From Odontocerum albicorne (Eukaryota; Arthropoda; Insecta; Trichoptera; Odontoceridae), in contig OX463844.1 in NCBI GenBank assembly GCA_949825065.1, positions 1,116,001 to 1,180,000 on the forward strand: a stretch of DNA of 64,000 bases, written 5' to 3'. Positions 34,366-45,333 of this stretch are shown here, one piece after another. Position 1 is the first letter of the stretch; the number at the start of each line of letters is the position of its first letter. Below the pieces are notes generated by a model. It was not told where the DNA came from. It made no database searches and worked only from the letters and a program-made list of their open reading frames with translations. A program made the translations under genes and the position numbers.

Positions 34366-34560
34366 CCCTTCAATATATCGAAATTAGTGTTTCGAACACG
34401 TTGAAGAGCGAGGCCTGGAGGCAATTTCGAGTGAAGAATTTCTAGAATAGGCATGTATGATAAGTCGCAGTTCGTCATTAAACCTGTTAGCAATACTATC
34501 GCTCGGCGCGTGTGAGTATTGTTACCAGGCGAACCCTTTTTTTTATCATATTGGTAGACT
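34366..34560. repeat. Single arm of the palindrome family
   Basis: CCTTCAATATATCGAAATTA, GAAGAGCGAGGCCTGGAGGC, GCAGTTCGTCATTAAACCTG and TCGGCGCGTGTGAGTATTGT match an arm of the 22850-23290 palindrome, in the same order. The second arm is absent. Confidence 0.65.
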
Positions 34561-34574
34561 TTTGGATATCATCA

Positions 34575-34640
34575 TGAATTAAACCTGGAACTCCCGGGTG
34601 CAAGTCAAGAACGTTACCACTAAGCTACGGATACCTGCTT
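34575..34640 (-). repeat. tRNA-like SINE head
   Basis: The minus strand has TCCGTAGCTTAGTGGTAACG (A-box region) and GGGAGTTCCAGGTTTAATTC (B-box region). No complete cloverleaf could be drawn, so it is treated as SINE-derived. Confidence 0.45.
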
Positions 34641-34819
34641 TTTATTTATTATATTATTATTTTATTCAATGGTCCTGAGATATTTAGTTCAACAAATTAA
34701 GAAAAGAACAGAGACATACAAATACTTTATTTGGCGTATAAAGCTGACGTTTCGAAAATGTTACAGTTTTTATCTTTATCAAGGAGAGTTTAAATGTGTT
34801 TACCAATTGTTTTTTTTAA

Positions 34820-35221
34820 TAATTAATCATAAATTTAACAGAGATATCTAAACAGTGTTATATAAAAGGAAAAAAATAACGTTAGATTAAGAACACAGCA
34901 CACCTGCACAATTCATTCAATTCATCCTGGCAGGAACAAAGTATGTATTCAAAGTCATATGAAAATCCATACAATTCCCATATTGATGGCCTTATATATG
35001 CAATCCAATTATTCAACAGTTGTATAAATAATTAGTTGCAACCACTTCACTACCTGAATAACCTTGAAATAGCTCAGCTCGTCATATTACGTGGGCCTAC
35101 AAAAAACGTGTAACATGACATATGTTACTGAGTTAGTTCAGGACCATTGAAATGCGCGCTGAGAATCTTAAATAATGTTGTTAAGTCAAACATTTGAAGT
35201 CTTATGACAGTCTTAGACAGA
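34820..35221 (+). repeat. Dispersed repeat E, copy 1, left part
   Basis: Matches 42980-43330: ATCCTGGCAGGAACAAAGTA, CATATGAAAATCCATACAAT, CCCATATTGATGGCCTTAT and AACGTGTAACATGACA. The right part of the repeat resumes at about 36000 after a LINE insertion. Confidence 0.65.
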
Positions 35222-35222
35222 G

Positions 35223-35946
35223 ATGAGTCGCATGACTTTCAAACGACTTAAAATCTCTAAGTCGTTTGAAAACCAATTGGTGCTCAAAACATTGTTTAAT
35301 TCATTGATCCGTAGCAAACTAGAAAGCAATGCTTACATTTGGAGCCCGGTGGGGGCGCAGAACTCACTCATGGTGGAAAAAGTACAAAAAAAATATCTAC
35401 GATATCTCTATATGAGAGAGTTCGGTGTCTATCCATGGCTTTATCCTACTCAGTTTCTGCTGGGCATGCTCAGATATAACTCCTTGAGCGTGAGAAGAGA
35501 TCTGCGTCTCCTGGTATACTTTATTAGACTCGTTCGAGGAGTTGTGAGATGTCCAGCATTACTACAAAGATTAGCGTTGAATGTTCCTAACAATTACACT
35601 AGACTGCACCGGCAAGAACTATCCTCAATAACATACGCAAGAACGGGTCTTCCAGCCGCTATGCCTGTTGGAAGGGCCTTAACTCTTCTGAACGGGACTG
35701 CTTCGGGTGTTAAAATATTTCATATCACATTACCAAAATCAAAAGTAAATTTTCTTCTTAGATTGAGCACGTGCGAAAGCACTCATCAACGTACTTAAAT
35801 GACTGTGAATATATGTGCATCATATGTTTGTGTGTATATACTCGTACGTACGCATATACATTATTTTTTATTTTATATATTTTTTCTATGTCTTGTATTT
35901 TTCAAAGTAATCGGGCTAAGCCTGTTTTGAAAAAAATAAATAAATA
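35223..35946 (+). pseudogene. Jockey-like LINE, 5'-truncated C-terminus with 3' tail
   Basis: A 191-codon frame reads LKTLFNSLIRSKLESNAYIW, VEKVQKKYLRYLYMREFGVY, SLSVRRDLRLLVYFIRLVRG and CPALLQRLALNVPNNYTRLH, ending ESTHQRT. L--L--SLIRSKLE....IW and VQKK-LRYL are standard motifs past the polymerase domain in jockey-like LINEs. The 3' untranslated region ends in an AATAAATAAATAA tail near 35946. The frame is open to its stop; everything upstream of the thumb region is missing. A second copy is at 48862-49365. Confidence 0.88.
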
Positions 35947-36139
35947 ACATATGAAAAAGTCATAAGACCCATCTTTTCTAACAAAAAACCGTCAACCTAC
36001 TCCGTTATTGAGATCTGCAGTTTAAAGTTCGTTAATCGTAAAAAACTCCCGCTGTATGCATTCATTTTTTTATGTAAACATCCCAGTTGGATGACCATAT
36101 TATCGAATTGTAATCCAAAATCGTTCTTACCATGACATA
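35947..36139 (+). repeat. Dispersed repeat E, copy 1, right part
   Basis: GTTTAAAGTTCGTTAATCGT, AAAACTCCCGCTGTATGC and ATTCATTTT correspond to 43345-43400 of copy 2. This supports insertion of the jockey-like LINE into repeat E. Confidence 0.5.
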
Positions 36140-36620
36140 CACACATACATATCATCACGCCATTTCTCCGTTGGGGTAGGCAGAGAGGAAAGAGAAATTC
36201 ATATCTTGACACATATTCTTAGCCTCATTTATATCCACACACCTTCTCAAGCAACTTCTACGATTTCTTTGACTTTCTAAGTTTTCTTCTTTCAAAATAT
36301 AATTAATTTGGTCCAACTATATTTTCCTTGGTGTTTCTCTCACACTCCTTCCACTCATATTTGCACTATATATGTATACACAATATGATATGTTAGTTTT
36401 ACTTCATTCATTTGTTCCATATGCCTACATCATCTCAACATGCTCATTTTCATCTTACTTCACACATAACCCTTAAGTTCACGTTCATCCCTTATATATT
36501 TTTTCCGTATTCTGTCAAACATTATTACCCCATGAATTTTTCTTAAGACACATATTTCTTCAGCATTTATTCGGCTCCTGTCAGTCTTTTTTCCCGTGAA
36601 CACGACTCACTGAGAGCCGA
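36140..36620 (-). pseudogene. LINE tail, family A copy
   Basis: Nucleotide match to the 41460 and 46740 copies over most of its length: CGTTGGGGTAGGCAGAGAGG, ACGATTTCTTTGACTTTCTA, CCAACTATATTTTCCTTGGT and CATCTCAACATG. It includes the 3' end of the coding part and beyond; no open frame remains. Confidence 0.65.
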
Positions 36621-36639
36621 ATAATTATGTGATATATTG

Positions 36640-37000
36640 TTTATAGTTAAGGCATTAACGTTGTGGAGGTTTAAAGATATTGTAATTAGTTTTATTGACA
36701 TTGTAATCAGATTAGAGGCCCTAGAAAATTCTAAGTCAGTACATCGAGGCGAACATCTGATAAACACATATATACCAAAAATCTCTCCGCTGCTCGCCGA
36801 GGTCATCCCATGCCTCCCTCAGCCATCAGTCCCCAGCCCGAATGCCCCCAACCGTTAGAAGCGTGTAATCTATATCGGTACCAGTTCGAACATAATTCAG
36901 TCTTGTTTGTGCTCCCTGAAGATGAGGTGAAAGCCTTGAAATCGGTAGGGTTATAACGTTACAAAAAGTGGAATAAACAGTGTTTGATAAAACAAATTAA
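36640..37000 (+). mobile_element. PLE copy P4
   Basis: The plus-strand frame reads RLEALENSKSVHRGEHLINT, YIPKISPLLAEVIPCLPQP. The 3' segment has CCCTGAAGATGAGGTGAAAG, CCTTGAAATCGGTAGGG and TTACAAAAAGTGGAATAAAC. The hammerhead-like core is mutated (CTGAAGA). At the left, ATTGTTTATAGTTAAGGCAT is the inverted terminal flank. The GIY-YIG block is deleted. Confidence 0.72.
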
Positions 37001-37870
37001 ATTATATGATATTGAACATTGAAATTATTATATTGAGAAATAATCTAAGTGGTAAATGTAGTACAAATACTTAAAATAATTTTCAGGTTATATATTGTTC
37101 ATAAAAGAACTTATTTAAAAGATTTTTTTTGTTATATGAAAATTACTTTAAAACAGTGCAATGTTCCGACACGAGAGAACTCTTATTCAAAGCACAGTGT
37201 AATAATTGCCGCTGATTAATTCAATCAAACCCCGCAGTGTGCTATCGGATCGTAATAAAAGACCATCCTTTTAATTTAATGGGAATTACCGCAGGCATTT
37301 ATTCGCTGCATAAACAGCCTGTCGTGCTGACCATTATGGTGTGAGGGTGGGAAGGTGCTACGCAGGTCAGAGGAAAGAGGGTTGAATGGGATGCATGAGA
37401 TAAATGGGCTAATATAATAAACCGATATAGAAATGATCCACCCTTATTTGTTGAAAGGTATTTTTCAGTTACATGAATCAGACACGTGTAAAATTATTAG
37501 TTTATATATTAACACAATAAACGACCGTTCAACATCCCTTAAATGTATTATAAAACTGAAAAAAGCTAATGACACCCTATCAATTTTTGTCCGTAATAAA
37601 ATCTTATGATTTATGATAAATTTTTCGTACGAAATGTGATGCTTAAATATGCCAATTCATATCAACAATACAATACTTGTACATATCAACAATACAAATT
37701 ATGGATACAGCTTAACAATAAAACAAAATAACAGCTTAACAAAAAAAATCTCTTTCAAGGGATATTATGGGATAGATAAAAATTAAAATACATACTTAGG
37801 TTTAAAAACAAAATAATAACAGTCCCCCAATCAAGACTTTTGATTGAGGAAATGCTTGAGAATATTGACA
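37001..37870. other. Mostly unique stretch
   Basis: No element was recognised. About 37150-37400 has a more balanced base composition, AT-hook/homeodomain-like words (GCTGATTAATTCAATC, TTTAATTTAATGGG) and no repeat match in the window. It is a candidate conserved non-coding element only. Confidence 0.3.
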
Positions 37871-37874
37871 TTAA

Positions 37875-37951
37875 CCTTTTCCTTCCTGTGCTAAAAAAAT
37901 TCGCCCGTTCCGGTGCTGTGAATTCAATACACATGTAAAAATGAGCGATTT
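37875..37951 (+). mobile_element. piggyBac-like left-end fragment
   Basis: TTAA (37871-37874) precedes CCTTTTCCTTCCTGTGCT, then AATTCGCCCGTTC and ATTCAATACACATGTAAAAA. This is the same left end as the element at 42021-42604. It is cut off where LINE sequence begins. Confidence 0.6.
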
Positions 37952-38340
37952 CAGCCATCTTATTGAGGTCTGTATAGGAGGTGCAGTCCATATCGTGGCA
38001 TATTTGCTCCAGATACTCCCGGCGAGGCCGCTCTCTGCCAATCAATCCCTTAATCATTCCCTCCAGTATATTAAGCAGGAGATTTTCATGTCGCAGCATA
38101 TGACCCATCCATTCTGCACGCCTTTCCGATATGGTGTTTGACAGGTGTCTGGTTTCTTCGATCCTGCTGTGAACCTCGTCATTTGTAATGTGGTCTCTCC
38201 AAGAAATCCTTAGGATTCGTCTATAGGTCCACATCTCGAAGGCCTCCTATCTTTTTTGATCCCTTTCGCCTATGCACCATGTCTCGCAACCGTACATCAA
38301 AATACTCTACACACATGTTATGACCATAACACTAGTATTT
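37952..38340 (-). pseudogene. LINE reverse-transcriptase C-terminal fragment
   Basis: The minus strand reads EAFEMWTYRRILRISWRDHI, TNDEVHSRIEETRHLSNTIS, ERRAEWMGHMLRHENL and GRERPRREYLEQICHDMDCT. The upstream part (near 38240-38335), SILMYGCETWCIGERDQKR, is in another frame. It is the same family as 27736-28503. The 159-codon frame beginning at 38234 runs past LINE sequence into the piggyBac-like fragment. Confidence 0.82.
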
Positions 38341-38811
38341 GAAGTATCCATTGTTAGTCCAAAAAACACCAGAAGGGTTAATATTTGAACCCACTCTTAT
38401 GGGTATCCGAAATTTTTCGTTCACAAAGCTCCAAAAAATAACAGTGAAGACAAGTTATGAATACATGTTTAAACTATCAAATATATCTTATACCTAACGA
38501 CCTCCATTCTCCAGTTGAGAACAATTGGACTTCCACCTGAAATATCGTCCAAAGAAATAAAATAAAGGGTTCAGTCTTGTTAAACAGTTCACCTGGTCAC
38601 AATAGTCGTACGTGCTGAGTACATGTGCAAGTTTTATTGCTTCTTCACATGCGAAAGTGTTGCAAATGCAATGGCGGACCGTGATTTTCGTGCCTACTTC
38701 AGTGGTAACGAAGCCTCTGTAACTGAGAATTTAGTCAATATGTCTCCCGAGTATTCTCCTAAATATGCCCGAATTACCAATGCAGATACTTTTATTTTTT
38801 ATTTATCTATT
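38341..38811. other. Non-coding stretch
   Basis: A 65-codon frame (38623-38820) starting MCKFYCFFTCESVANAMADR shows no family. Confidence 0.35.
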
Positions 38812-38847
38812 GTAAATTAATTAACGACACAACAGTGTTTTTTTATA

Positions 38848-39791
38848 CGAGGCGTATCCAGAAAGTAAGCGTACTGAGGCTCTCACGACCGGATGGATTT
38901 TATTTTCGACATGTTGGCTACACTTCCGTGTAGCCTGACCCTTCTCCTCCGCAACGAGACCGGTTTGAGGTCAGTACGTTGAGAAGTGTCGACGCGATAA
39001 CACGTTTCGTGAAAAATGTAAATCCAATCTCCCGCCAAGTGCGAAATACGCGGCGTCATCCGTTATCTCGTTTGGAAGGGAAAACCTCCGGTTGGGGTTT
39101 ATAGTGAGGGGAAAACTGCATATGATGATAAAGCTATGAATCGTAGGAGTGTGTACAAGTGGTGTCGCGAGTTTAAAAACGGTCGTACGTCTGTGCATGA
39201 TGATCAGAGGAGCCGAAGACCTTCAATTGTGACACGAAATTGTTTTGGGACTGTCAAGGCATAATTTTAATTGAATATATGCCTCAAGGGGAGACCATCA
39301 GCTCTGCAAGATACTGTGAGACCCTAAAAAAATTGCGGAGGGCGATTCAGAACAAGAGGAGAGGCATGCTGACAAAGGGAGTCTGCCTGTTGCACGACAA
39401 TGCCAGACCACACACGGCCAACGCCACGAAGGAACTGCTCGCCTCGTTTAAATGGGATGTCCTGAACCATCCCGCGCATTCCCCTGACCTAGCACCTTCA
39501 GATTACTATCTCTTTACCTTCCTGAAGCTGCACATGGGTGGAAAACGGTTTTCAACCGACGAGGAGGTAAAGGAGGAGGTGGAGAAGTGGACTGAGGAGT
39601 TGGCGGGAAACTACTTCGAGGAAGGCATCAAAAAGTTGATACCCCGCTTCACCACCTGAATCGAGAAGAATGACGACTATGTCCAAAAATAGCTAACATA
39701 TGTACTACGGTAACCACGTAATTTTTTTGTTTAAATAAAAAAAATTGTAACCTACAAAAATTCAGTACACTTACTTTCTGGACTTACCTAG
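38848..39791 (+). mobile_element. Internally deleted mariner nested in R620
   Basis: The left end CGAGGCGTATCCAGAAAGTA and the reversed right end CTAGGTAAGTCCAGAAAGTA are inverted repeats with mismatches near the tips. TA flanks both sides (38846-38847 and 39792-39793). Length 944 bp. The interruption of R620 is visible by comparison with copy B. Confidence 0.88.
39021..39659 (+). pseudogene. Mariner transposase, middle deleted
   Basis: The N-terminal part reads CEIRGVIRYLVWKGKPPVGV, RRSVYKWCREFKNGRTSVHD and DQRSRRPSIVTRN. The frame then moves to VFWDCQGIILIEYMPQGETI, GVCLLHDNARPHTANATKEL (second catalytic Asp), HPAHSPDLAPSDYYLFTFLK (third), and FEEGIKKLIPRFTT, stop. The piece with the first catalytic Asp (GDETW region) and roughly 90 residues are missing. 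The C-terminal 139 codons are open. Confidence 0.85.
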
Positions 39792-40440
39792 TATATTGTA
39801 CAAATTAACGTATGTCAAGTTTTACAAGTACTTTAAATTATTGACAAAAAATACAACACATTATCTTAAGATAATATGAAGATACAAAAAACAGTATTAA
39901 TCATAAATAACAGTCATTGTTTAAAGTTATTTAATATTAATATTTATATTTAAGTTCAATATATGTTATGTATGTATACCACAAAATGTTACCAAACTTC
40001 ACCAAGCAGACTTACGTAATTGTCGAAGACTTATTTTATAGTGGTAAAGAACTAAGATTTGTTTTTAGTGAAAAAACGCTTACATAGAACAAGAATTTCA
40101 TTTTTTAAGAATTTTATGGATAGATCTATAGATATAGAAAACACAGGGGCTCACTTGTAGAACGAGATGCAAGTTGCTTTGCAGAATCGAAACCTTCCAC
40201 ATGTTGATGCAGGGTCTCTCAACTACAGAGGCAAAGTATTGTCCTTAGTGTTTCGTTTATAACATACTAGGTTATTTATATTAATAAAAGGGAGCACAAA
40301 ATTAGTAGCTATTTCTAAATATTGTTGTGATATTCTGGCGAATACTCGTACTATATATACTTATATTAAAAATATCTAAATTGTTGCAAAACTCATTTCC
40401 AAGTCTTTGCATACGAATTAAAGATAAGTTAATTTTAAAA

Positions 40441-41459
40441 TGTTGAAAGGTACCAAAATTTTAGCTTATAATCCAAAGCTTAACATAAAATGGATTTGAA
40501 ACTCGAAATATAAGAAACAAAACTTAACAGCATTTTTATATTTCATGAATAAAAGAGTGAATGGATTAGGAAGATTTACTAGGGAAAATCTTATACAAGT
40601 ATATTGAAACCAGAACTTTGATTAAAATCTTAAATTCACTGTAACTCAAAGAACGAACATCCTATCAAAAAAAAAGTTTTATATTTCAACTGAACGATAG
40701 AAAAAAAATCTGATAGTTGAGAAAATGTTGACAGAATTTCTACGAGTAGATACAAGACTAAAGCAGAATATTTGTATAAAAAAAACGTGATATGATTTTT
40801 TTAGCTTTTAAAAATACTCGTAGATATGGCGAATATGAAATCCTCCGAAATTAATAAAGTACGTCTGATAAAAGATAATATTTTTGACACTGATCTAAAA
40901 AAAACCAAAGGCTTTTATCCCAAGCAGCATGTCAAAAGATGATTGTAAACCTTTTATCTTAGCTCTCGTTTTAATTTCAGTGTAACAGGCTTAAGGAACC
41001 CGATACCTTCCCCGAGGGTCGCTACCCTTCCATTAGGGCGAGTCCGTCCATAAAGCTTTTACAAGCCAACACTTGTTTCATAATTTAGGGATGAGTCCGC
41101 TGGAGACATCTAATATTACTCAAAAATTAAGCGTGAAAATATTCTTTCACATTATTCTCCAAGGGTGTAAAAAGGCGATTTTTTTCCTTTTTTTAAATAC
41201 AAGCCCACTCCAAGATAATTCAGTATATATTTAGAACGAGTCCTTTTTCATCCTTTTGTCGTTGTTTTACGTTTCAAGTTTTTCAACAAGAATAACGTTC
41301 CTTATTTGAATTTTAACTTTTTTCAATCAGATGATGATGTTTTTTTCAATCAGTTGATAATGTCGAGCTTTTACATGTAATAAATATTAATTAGTATTTA
41401 GTATATTTTTCAAGAAAATTAAATTGTTTTCAATAACCATGTTTAAACATATATACATA
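40441..41459. other. Non-coding stretch
   Basis: About 40900-41080 has balanced composition (CCCGATACCTTCCCCGAGGG) and no repeat match in the window. No gene recognised. Confidence 0.35.
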
Positions 41460-41810
41460 CCATAACGCCATTTCCCTGTTGAAATTGGCAGAGAGAACAG
41501 AGCGCTAGACTATCCTAGTACATCCTTAGCCTCCTCCATATCTATGCACCTTTGCATTCAACTTTTACGATTTTTCTTACTTTTTATCTTACCTTCTTTC
41601 AAAATATCGTTCACTTTCTCCAACTATACTTTTCTTGGTCTTCCTCTCACACGTGTTCAATCAAATTTGGACTGCATATTTATTTTGTTAGTCTTTCTTC
41701 ATTAATTCGTTCTACATGCCCTGACCATCTCAGCGTGATCATCATCATCTTACACAAAACCTCAGCCTTAAGTTCGAATTCATCCTTATCCACTTGATTC
41801 CGTATTCTGA
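41460..41810 (-). pseudogene. LINE tail, family A, best copy
   Basis: The minus strand reads LRWSGHVERINEERLTK, stop, ICSPNLIEHV, and then across a shift RGRPRKV and EKVNDILKEGKIKSKKNRKS, with CIDMEEAKDVLG. The W-GHVER motif and RGRPRK--LE-V mark the C-terminus of a non-LTR retrotransposon protein. Beyond it TGGCGTTATGGTATGTATA is the 3' end shared by all copies. Confidence 0.75.
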
Positions 41811-42020
41811 TAAAGTAACTGAGACAGCTTTTAAATTAATGCTGGAAATCTGACTACACACAAAAATACTGTACCTGGAACTGGTGTAATCATAAAGTCG
41901 AATATTTGTCTTTTTCAATGAATAGATGTGACCGATGTCATGACTTTATAGCCCCAAATGCTAGCTTAAAAAAATGCCTGGAGCAGCACACATACAAGCA
42001 ACCTTCTACACGGAAGTTAA

Positions 42021-42604
42021 CCTTTCCTTTCTTGTGCCAAAAAAATCCGCCCGTTCGGGGTTGTGTATTCAATACACATGTAAAAATGAGCGATTTAAAA
42101 TCGGAAAAATGAGAATATTCATAGCTAACCGCTTAAATTGATTAAATTTTAAGTCAAGTGATAATAATTGAAATTAAATTGCTAAAAACATGAAAAAAAA
42201 CATCGACCAACGTTCACAAAACGGGCCAAGCTACGACCAAGAACCACCGAGCAAGAAAAGCGAGCGTTCTGAGATTTTATTTCTTGCGGTTTCCATATAC
42301 CGAAGTAGAGTGAGACGTGAATAGCGTCGCTTCCTCACCCATAGCGTTTTTTTAGAATAAATATACCTACGTCACACACTGGCACACGTTTGATTGTATT
42401 GGTGAATTTATTCCCGATTTTCACAAAATATCCCTGATGTGGCCGATAAGTGCTAATTATTATTAATATCATTTTTTTCATTCAGTGCGTAAATGTATTA
42501 CGGAGGAATACCTTAAATCTGAACCCAGTATTTATTATATTTATAGAGATATTAAAGTTTTTAGAAGCAATGTGTACTAGTTACACATCACATGACAGGA
42601 AGGG
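42021..42604. mobile_element. piggyBac-like non-autonomous element, 584 bp
   Basis: TTAA at 42017-42020 and 42605-42608. The left end CCTTTCCTTTCTTGTG and the reversed right end CCCTTCCTGTCATGTG agree at 12 of 16 positions. Each end carries a short subterminal palindrome: GTGTATTCAATACAC on the left, GTGTACTAGTTACAC on the right. An inverted, left-truncated copy is at 46219-46735 and a left-end fragment at 37875. No transposase. Confidence 0.72.
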
Positions 42605-42608
42605 TTAA

Positions 42609-42979
42609 GTTCACGCCATGCAGCGATGTGCATAACAAAAAAATCAACTCGCTAAATAACTTTGAGATGAGCAACAATGGTTCTAGTTTATATGTTTAAA
42701 GGAACATTATACGAGTAGAAGAACTAGTTGAATGCGAGTATGTGTAACAATCCATATACATATTCAAAAGACTTGAAATTTAGTTTACAGGATTTTTTTA
42801 AACGAATACCCTGATTTCACAACAATAGCCACACGTACTCATACATGGTTGACAAAGTCTAGTAAAATATATACGAGTATATGTGTATTAGGAAATAATC
42901 GTTGCGTTGAAATATAGAATTCAATGCTTCTTTTTTTTATTTTTTATTTTTGAGGTTAAATGATCCTTTAAATATAAAT
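42609..42979. other. Non-coding stretch
   Basis: AT-rich; nothing recognised apart from two TACGAGTA words. Confidence 0.4.
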
Positions 42980-43420
42980 ATCAAAAAGCAATATATGTAA
43001 TTTAATATTGACATGTAAGCAGTGTTATACAATGGGAAAAACAGCAAAAGTCGTGCAACACAACAAAGTATATTCAATCAATGTATCCTGGTAAAAACAA
43101 CTTTACTTTATTCCAAAGTAGTCAAAGCCACATGAAAACCCATAGAATGCCCATATTGATTACCTTATCTGTATATTTTTGTTATACAAGAGTTGTACAA
43201 ATAATAAGTTGCACTGTGGAATAAAAAGTTAAGCCGAGTGGGCCAACAAGGAACGTGTAACATGTCAATCTGAGTTAGTTGTAAGCCTCATCACTTTCAC
43301 CAACATACGAGTATGTTAGTTCATCTCAATTATTAGAATCTGCTTTTTAAAGCTTACGAATCTTAAAAATCTCCGCTGCGTGCGTTCAATTTTAACAACA
43401 TGTACATAATAAAAGGTTAA
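42980..43420 (+). repeat. Dispersed repeat E, copy 2
   Basis: ATCCTGGTAAAAACAACTTT, CACATGAAAACCCATAGAAT, GCCCATATTGATTACCTTAT and GGAACGTGTAACATGTCA, then AATCTCCGCTGCGTGCGTTC, match both halves of copy 1. It lacks the LINE. Confidence 0.65.
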
Positions 43421-43757
43421 TCATATAAAAATTTAAGTGCTGCTATTTTTTTGTGATGTGTTTGCATGGTTTTTTAATCATTTTCGTTCCTCAAAATAAA
43501 CCATTTTATAAAATAATCAAGTCTCTTCCATTTAAGCCTTTTTTTGTTGCGTTGCCATTTTTTTATATATTTAAAACAATATGTTTTTTTCGTTATTTCC
43601 ATACCTGGATTATCTAAGTTGTCTATTTTGCATGATTTTCGTCTTAAAATGTCATATTTACGCACTGGCCATATGTCGGATTTGAGCACCTTACTGGTTG
43701 CTATATATTCAGCCACTAACCTATAAATAGTTAAACTAACAAAGTGTAAATCCCATA
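43421..43757. other. Non-coding stretch
   Basis: No recognisable gene; overlapping short frames on both strands are A/T-driven. Confidence 0.4.
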
Positions 43758-43759
43758 TA

Positions 43760-45076
43760 CAGGGTCTTTTAATAGAGACGCTCGAAACTTGTTAGGTTAT
43801 AGCGGCCATGTTGTTAAAGCAACATCTGTCAAATTTATTGTAAATTTTTCAGTAGTGTATAGCAAATCACCATGAAAGGTTATATTGTTGAACAACGTGA
43901 GCAAACTATCAAATTATACTTTCAAAATCAGTGCTCCGTTCGAGAAACGTTCCGCGCATTACGTGATTTTTATCCTCACCACAACCGTCCTGCCGAGTCG
44001 ACTATTCAACGTTTGGTGGCCAAATTAGAGTCGACCGGTTCGATAAATAATCAGTCAACATCCGTTTGTCACCGAAACGCAAAGTTTGCTGAAAATATTA
44101 CTGCTGTACGTGAAAGTACACGGGAAAACCCGAGGTAGTCAATTTCTCGTCGGTCACAAGAACTTGGCCTTTCTGCGACTTCAACTTGGCGAATTTTGCA
44201 TCGGGACTTGAGTCTGCACCCGTATAAAATCCAATTGACCCAGGAACTTAAGGTAATCGACCATAAACAACGCCGTGTGTTCGCTGATTGGGCTCTGTAG
44301 CATTTGGAATTCGACCCAAATTTTGCCAAAAAAAACATCTTTAGCGATGAAGCCCATTTTTGGAGGAATGGATGTGTGAAAAAGCAAAATTGTCTGATTT
44401 GGGTAAATACCAATTCACACGAAATACACCAGCACCAAATGCATCCCGAGAAAGTCACTGTTTGGTGCGGATTTCGGTCTGTCGGAATCATCGGTCCGTA
44501 CTTTTTCCAAAACGAAACTGGCATTGCCAAAACCGTTAACGGCGAGCGCTATAAGGCGAGCGCAGATCGATGATGAGCAACTTTTGGTGGCCTTAACTGG
44601 ATGATATGGATATCGACGACATGTGGTTCCAACAAAACGGCACTACGTGCCACACAGCGCATGCCACGATGGACATTCTGCACGAGCAATTTGATGGCAT
44701 GGTTATCTCGCCCGGCGGTGACGTGAACTGGCCACCGAGATCGTACAATTTAACGCCTGTAGACTTTTTCGTTTGAGACCATCTTAAATCACAGGTCTAA
44801 GCGTATAAACTGCAAACAATTGATGCCCTCAAAGTCAACATAACGAACGGCATCCAGCAAATCCAGCCAGATTTATGCGACAAAGTCATAAAAAATTGGA
44901 CCTCCCGAATACGTGCCACCAAGCAAAGCCCCGGCGGACATTTGAACAACGTTATATTCCATATTTAATACCATGAAATATTCTTTCAAATGAAAAATAT
45001 TGAGTGGATATCTCACACAACACTTGTTTTATTTATAATACATTTAAAAATCGAGCGTCCTTATTAAAAGACCCTG
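43760..45076 (+). mobile_element. Near full-length DD41D-type mariner
   Basis: Ends CAGGGTCTTTTAATA and its complement TATTAAAAGACCCTG (allowing one indel, the match extends through GACGCTCGA). TA flanks at 43758-43759 and 45077-45078. Length 1317 bp, the normal size for a complete mariner. The transposase gene inside is dead. Confidence 0.92.
43872..44968 (+). pseudogene. DD41D-type mariner transposase, inactivated
   Basis: ATG at 43872. The N-terminus reads GYIVEQREQTIKLYFQNQCS, then ESTIQRLVAKLESTGSINNQ (helix-turn-helix region). A stop follows RENPR (44136-44138). The same frame goes on with SISRRSQELGLSATSTWRIL, a stop after FADWAL, then FSDEAHFWRNGCV (first catalytic Asp) and HPEKVTVWCGF. 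A frameshift near 44575-44610 leads to DIDDMWFQQNGTTCHTAHAT, NWPPRSYNLTPVDFF, another stop and the C-terminal NWTSRIRATKQSP. The second catalytic position is Asn in QQNG, and 41 residues separate it from the Asp of TPVD, the spacing of rosa-type mariners. Confidence 0.88.
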
Positions 45077-45177
45077 TACTTCTAGATTTTGTTTTTTTAA
45101 TGAAGTGTAATTTTCAGTGATAAGGATATGTGATTGATATCTGTGATAAGCTGGTTGACATTTAACTCCAAATCATG

Positions 45178-45333
45178 GTTAGTCGGCTAGCAGTTCCACG
45201 GTATATAAATTAGTCGGCTAGCAGTTTCACGGTATATAAGTTAGTCGGCTAGCAGTTCCACGGTATATGAGTTAGTCGGCTAGCAGTTTCACGGTATATA
45301 AGTTAGTCTGCTAGCAGTTCCACGGTATGTACA
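45178..45333. repeat. 31-bp minisatellite, 5 copies
   Basis: Unit GTTAGTCGGCTAGCAGTTTC plus ACGGTATATAA, 31-bp period throughout; TTTC and TTCC forms alternate between neighbouring units. Confidence 0.93.

Larger units (their letters stand above)
38812..40440 (+). repeat. 620-bp dispersed repeat (R620), copy A, split by mariner
   Basis: TTAACGACACAACAGTGT at 38820 is followed, after the mariner, by AATTATTGACAAAAAATA..., CACCAAGCAGACTTACGTAA, CACTTGTAGAACGAGATGCA, AGTTGCTTTGCAGAATCGAA and CATGTTGATGCAGGG. The same order occurs at 53325-53960 and inverted at 57986-58440. Non-coding and of unknown class. Confidence 0.82.

Noticed and set aside
43760..45076. Active mariner
   Set aside because: Two in-frame stops, a frameshift, a later stop and Asn at a catalytic position.
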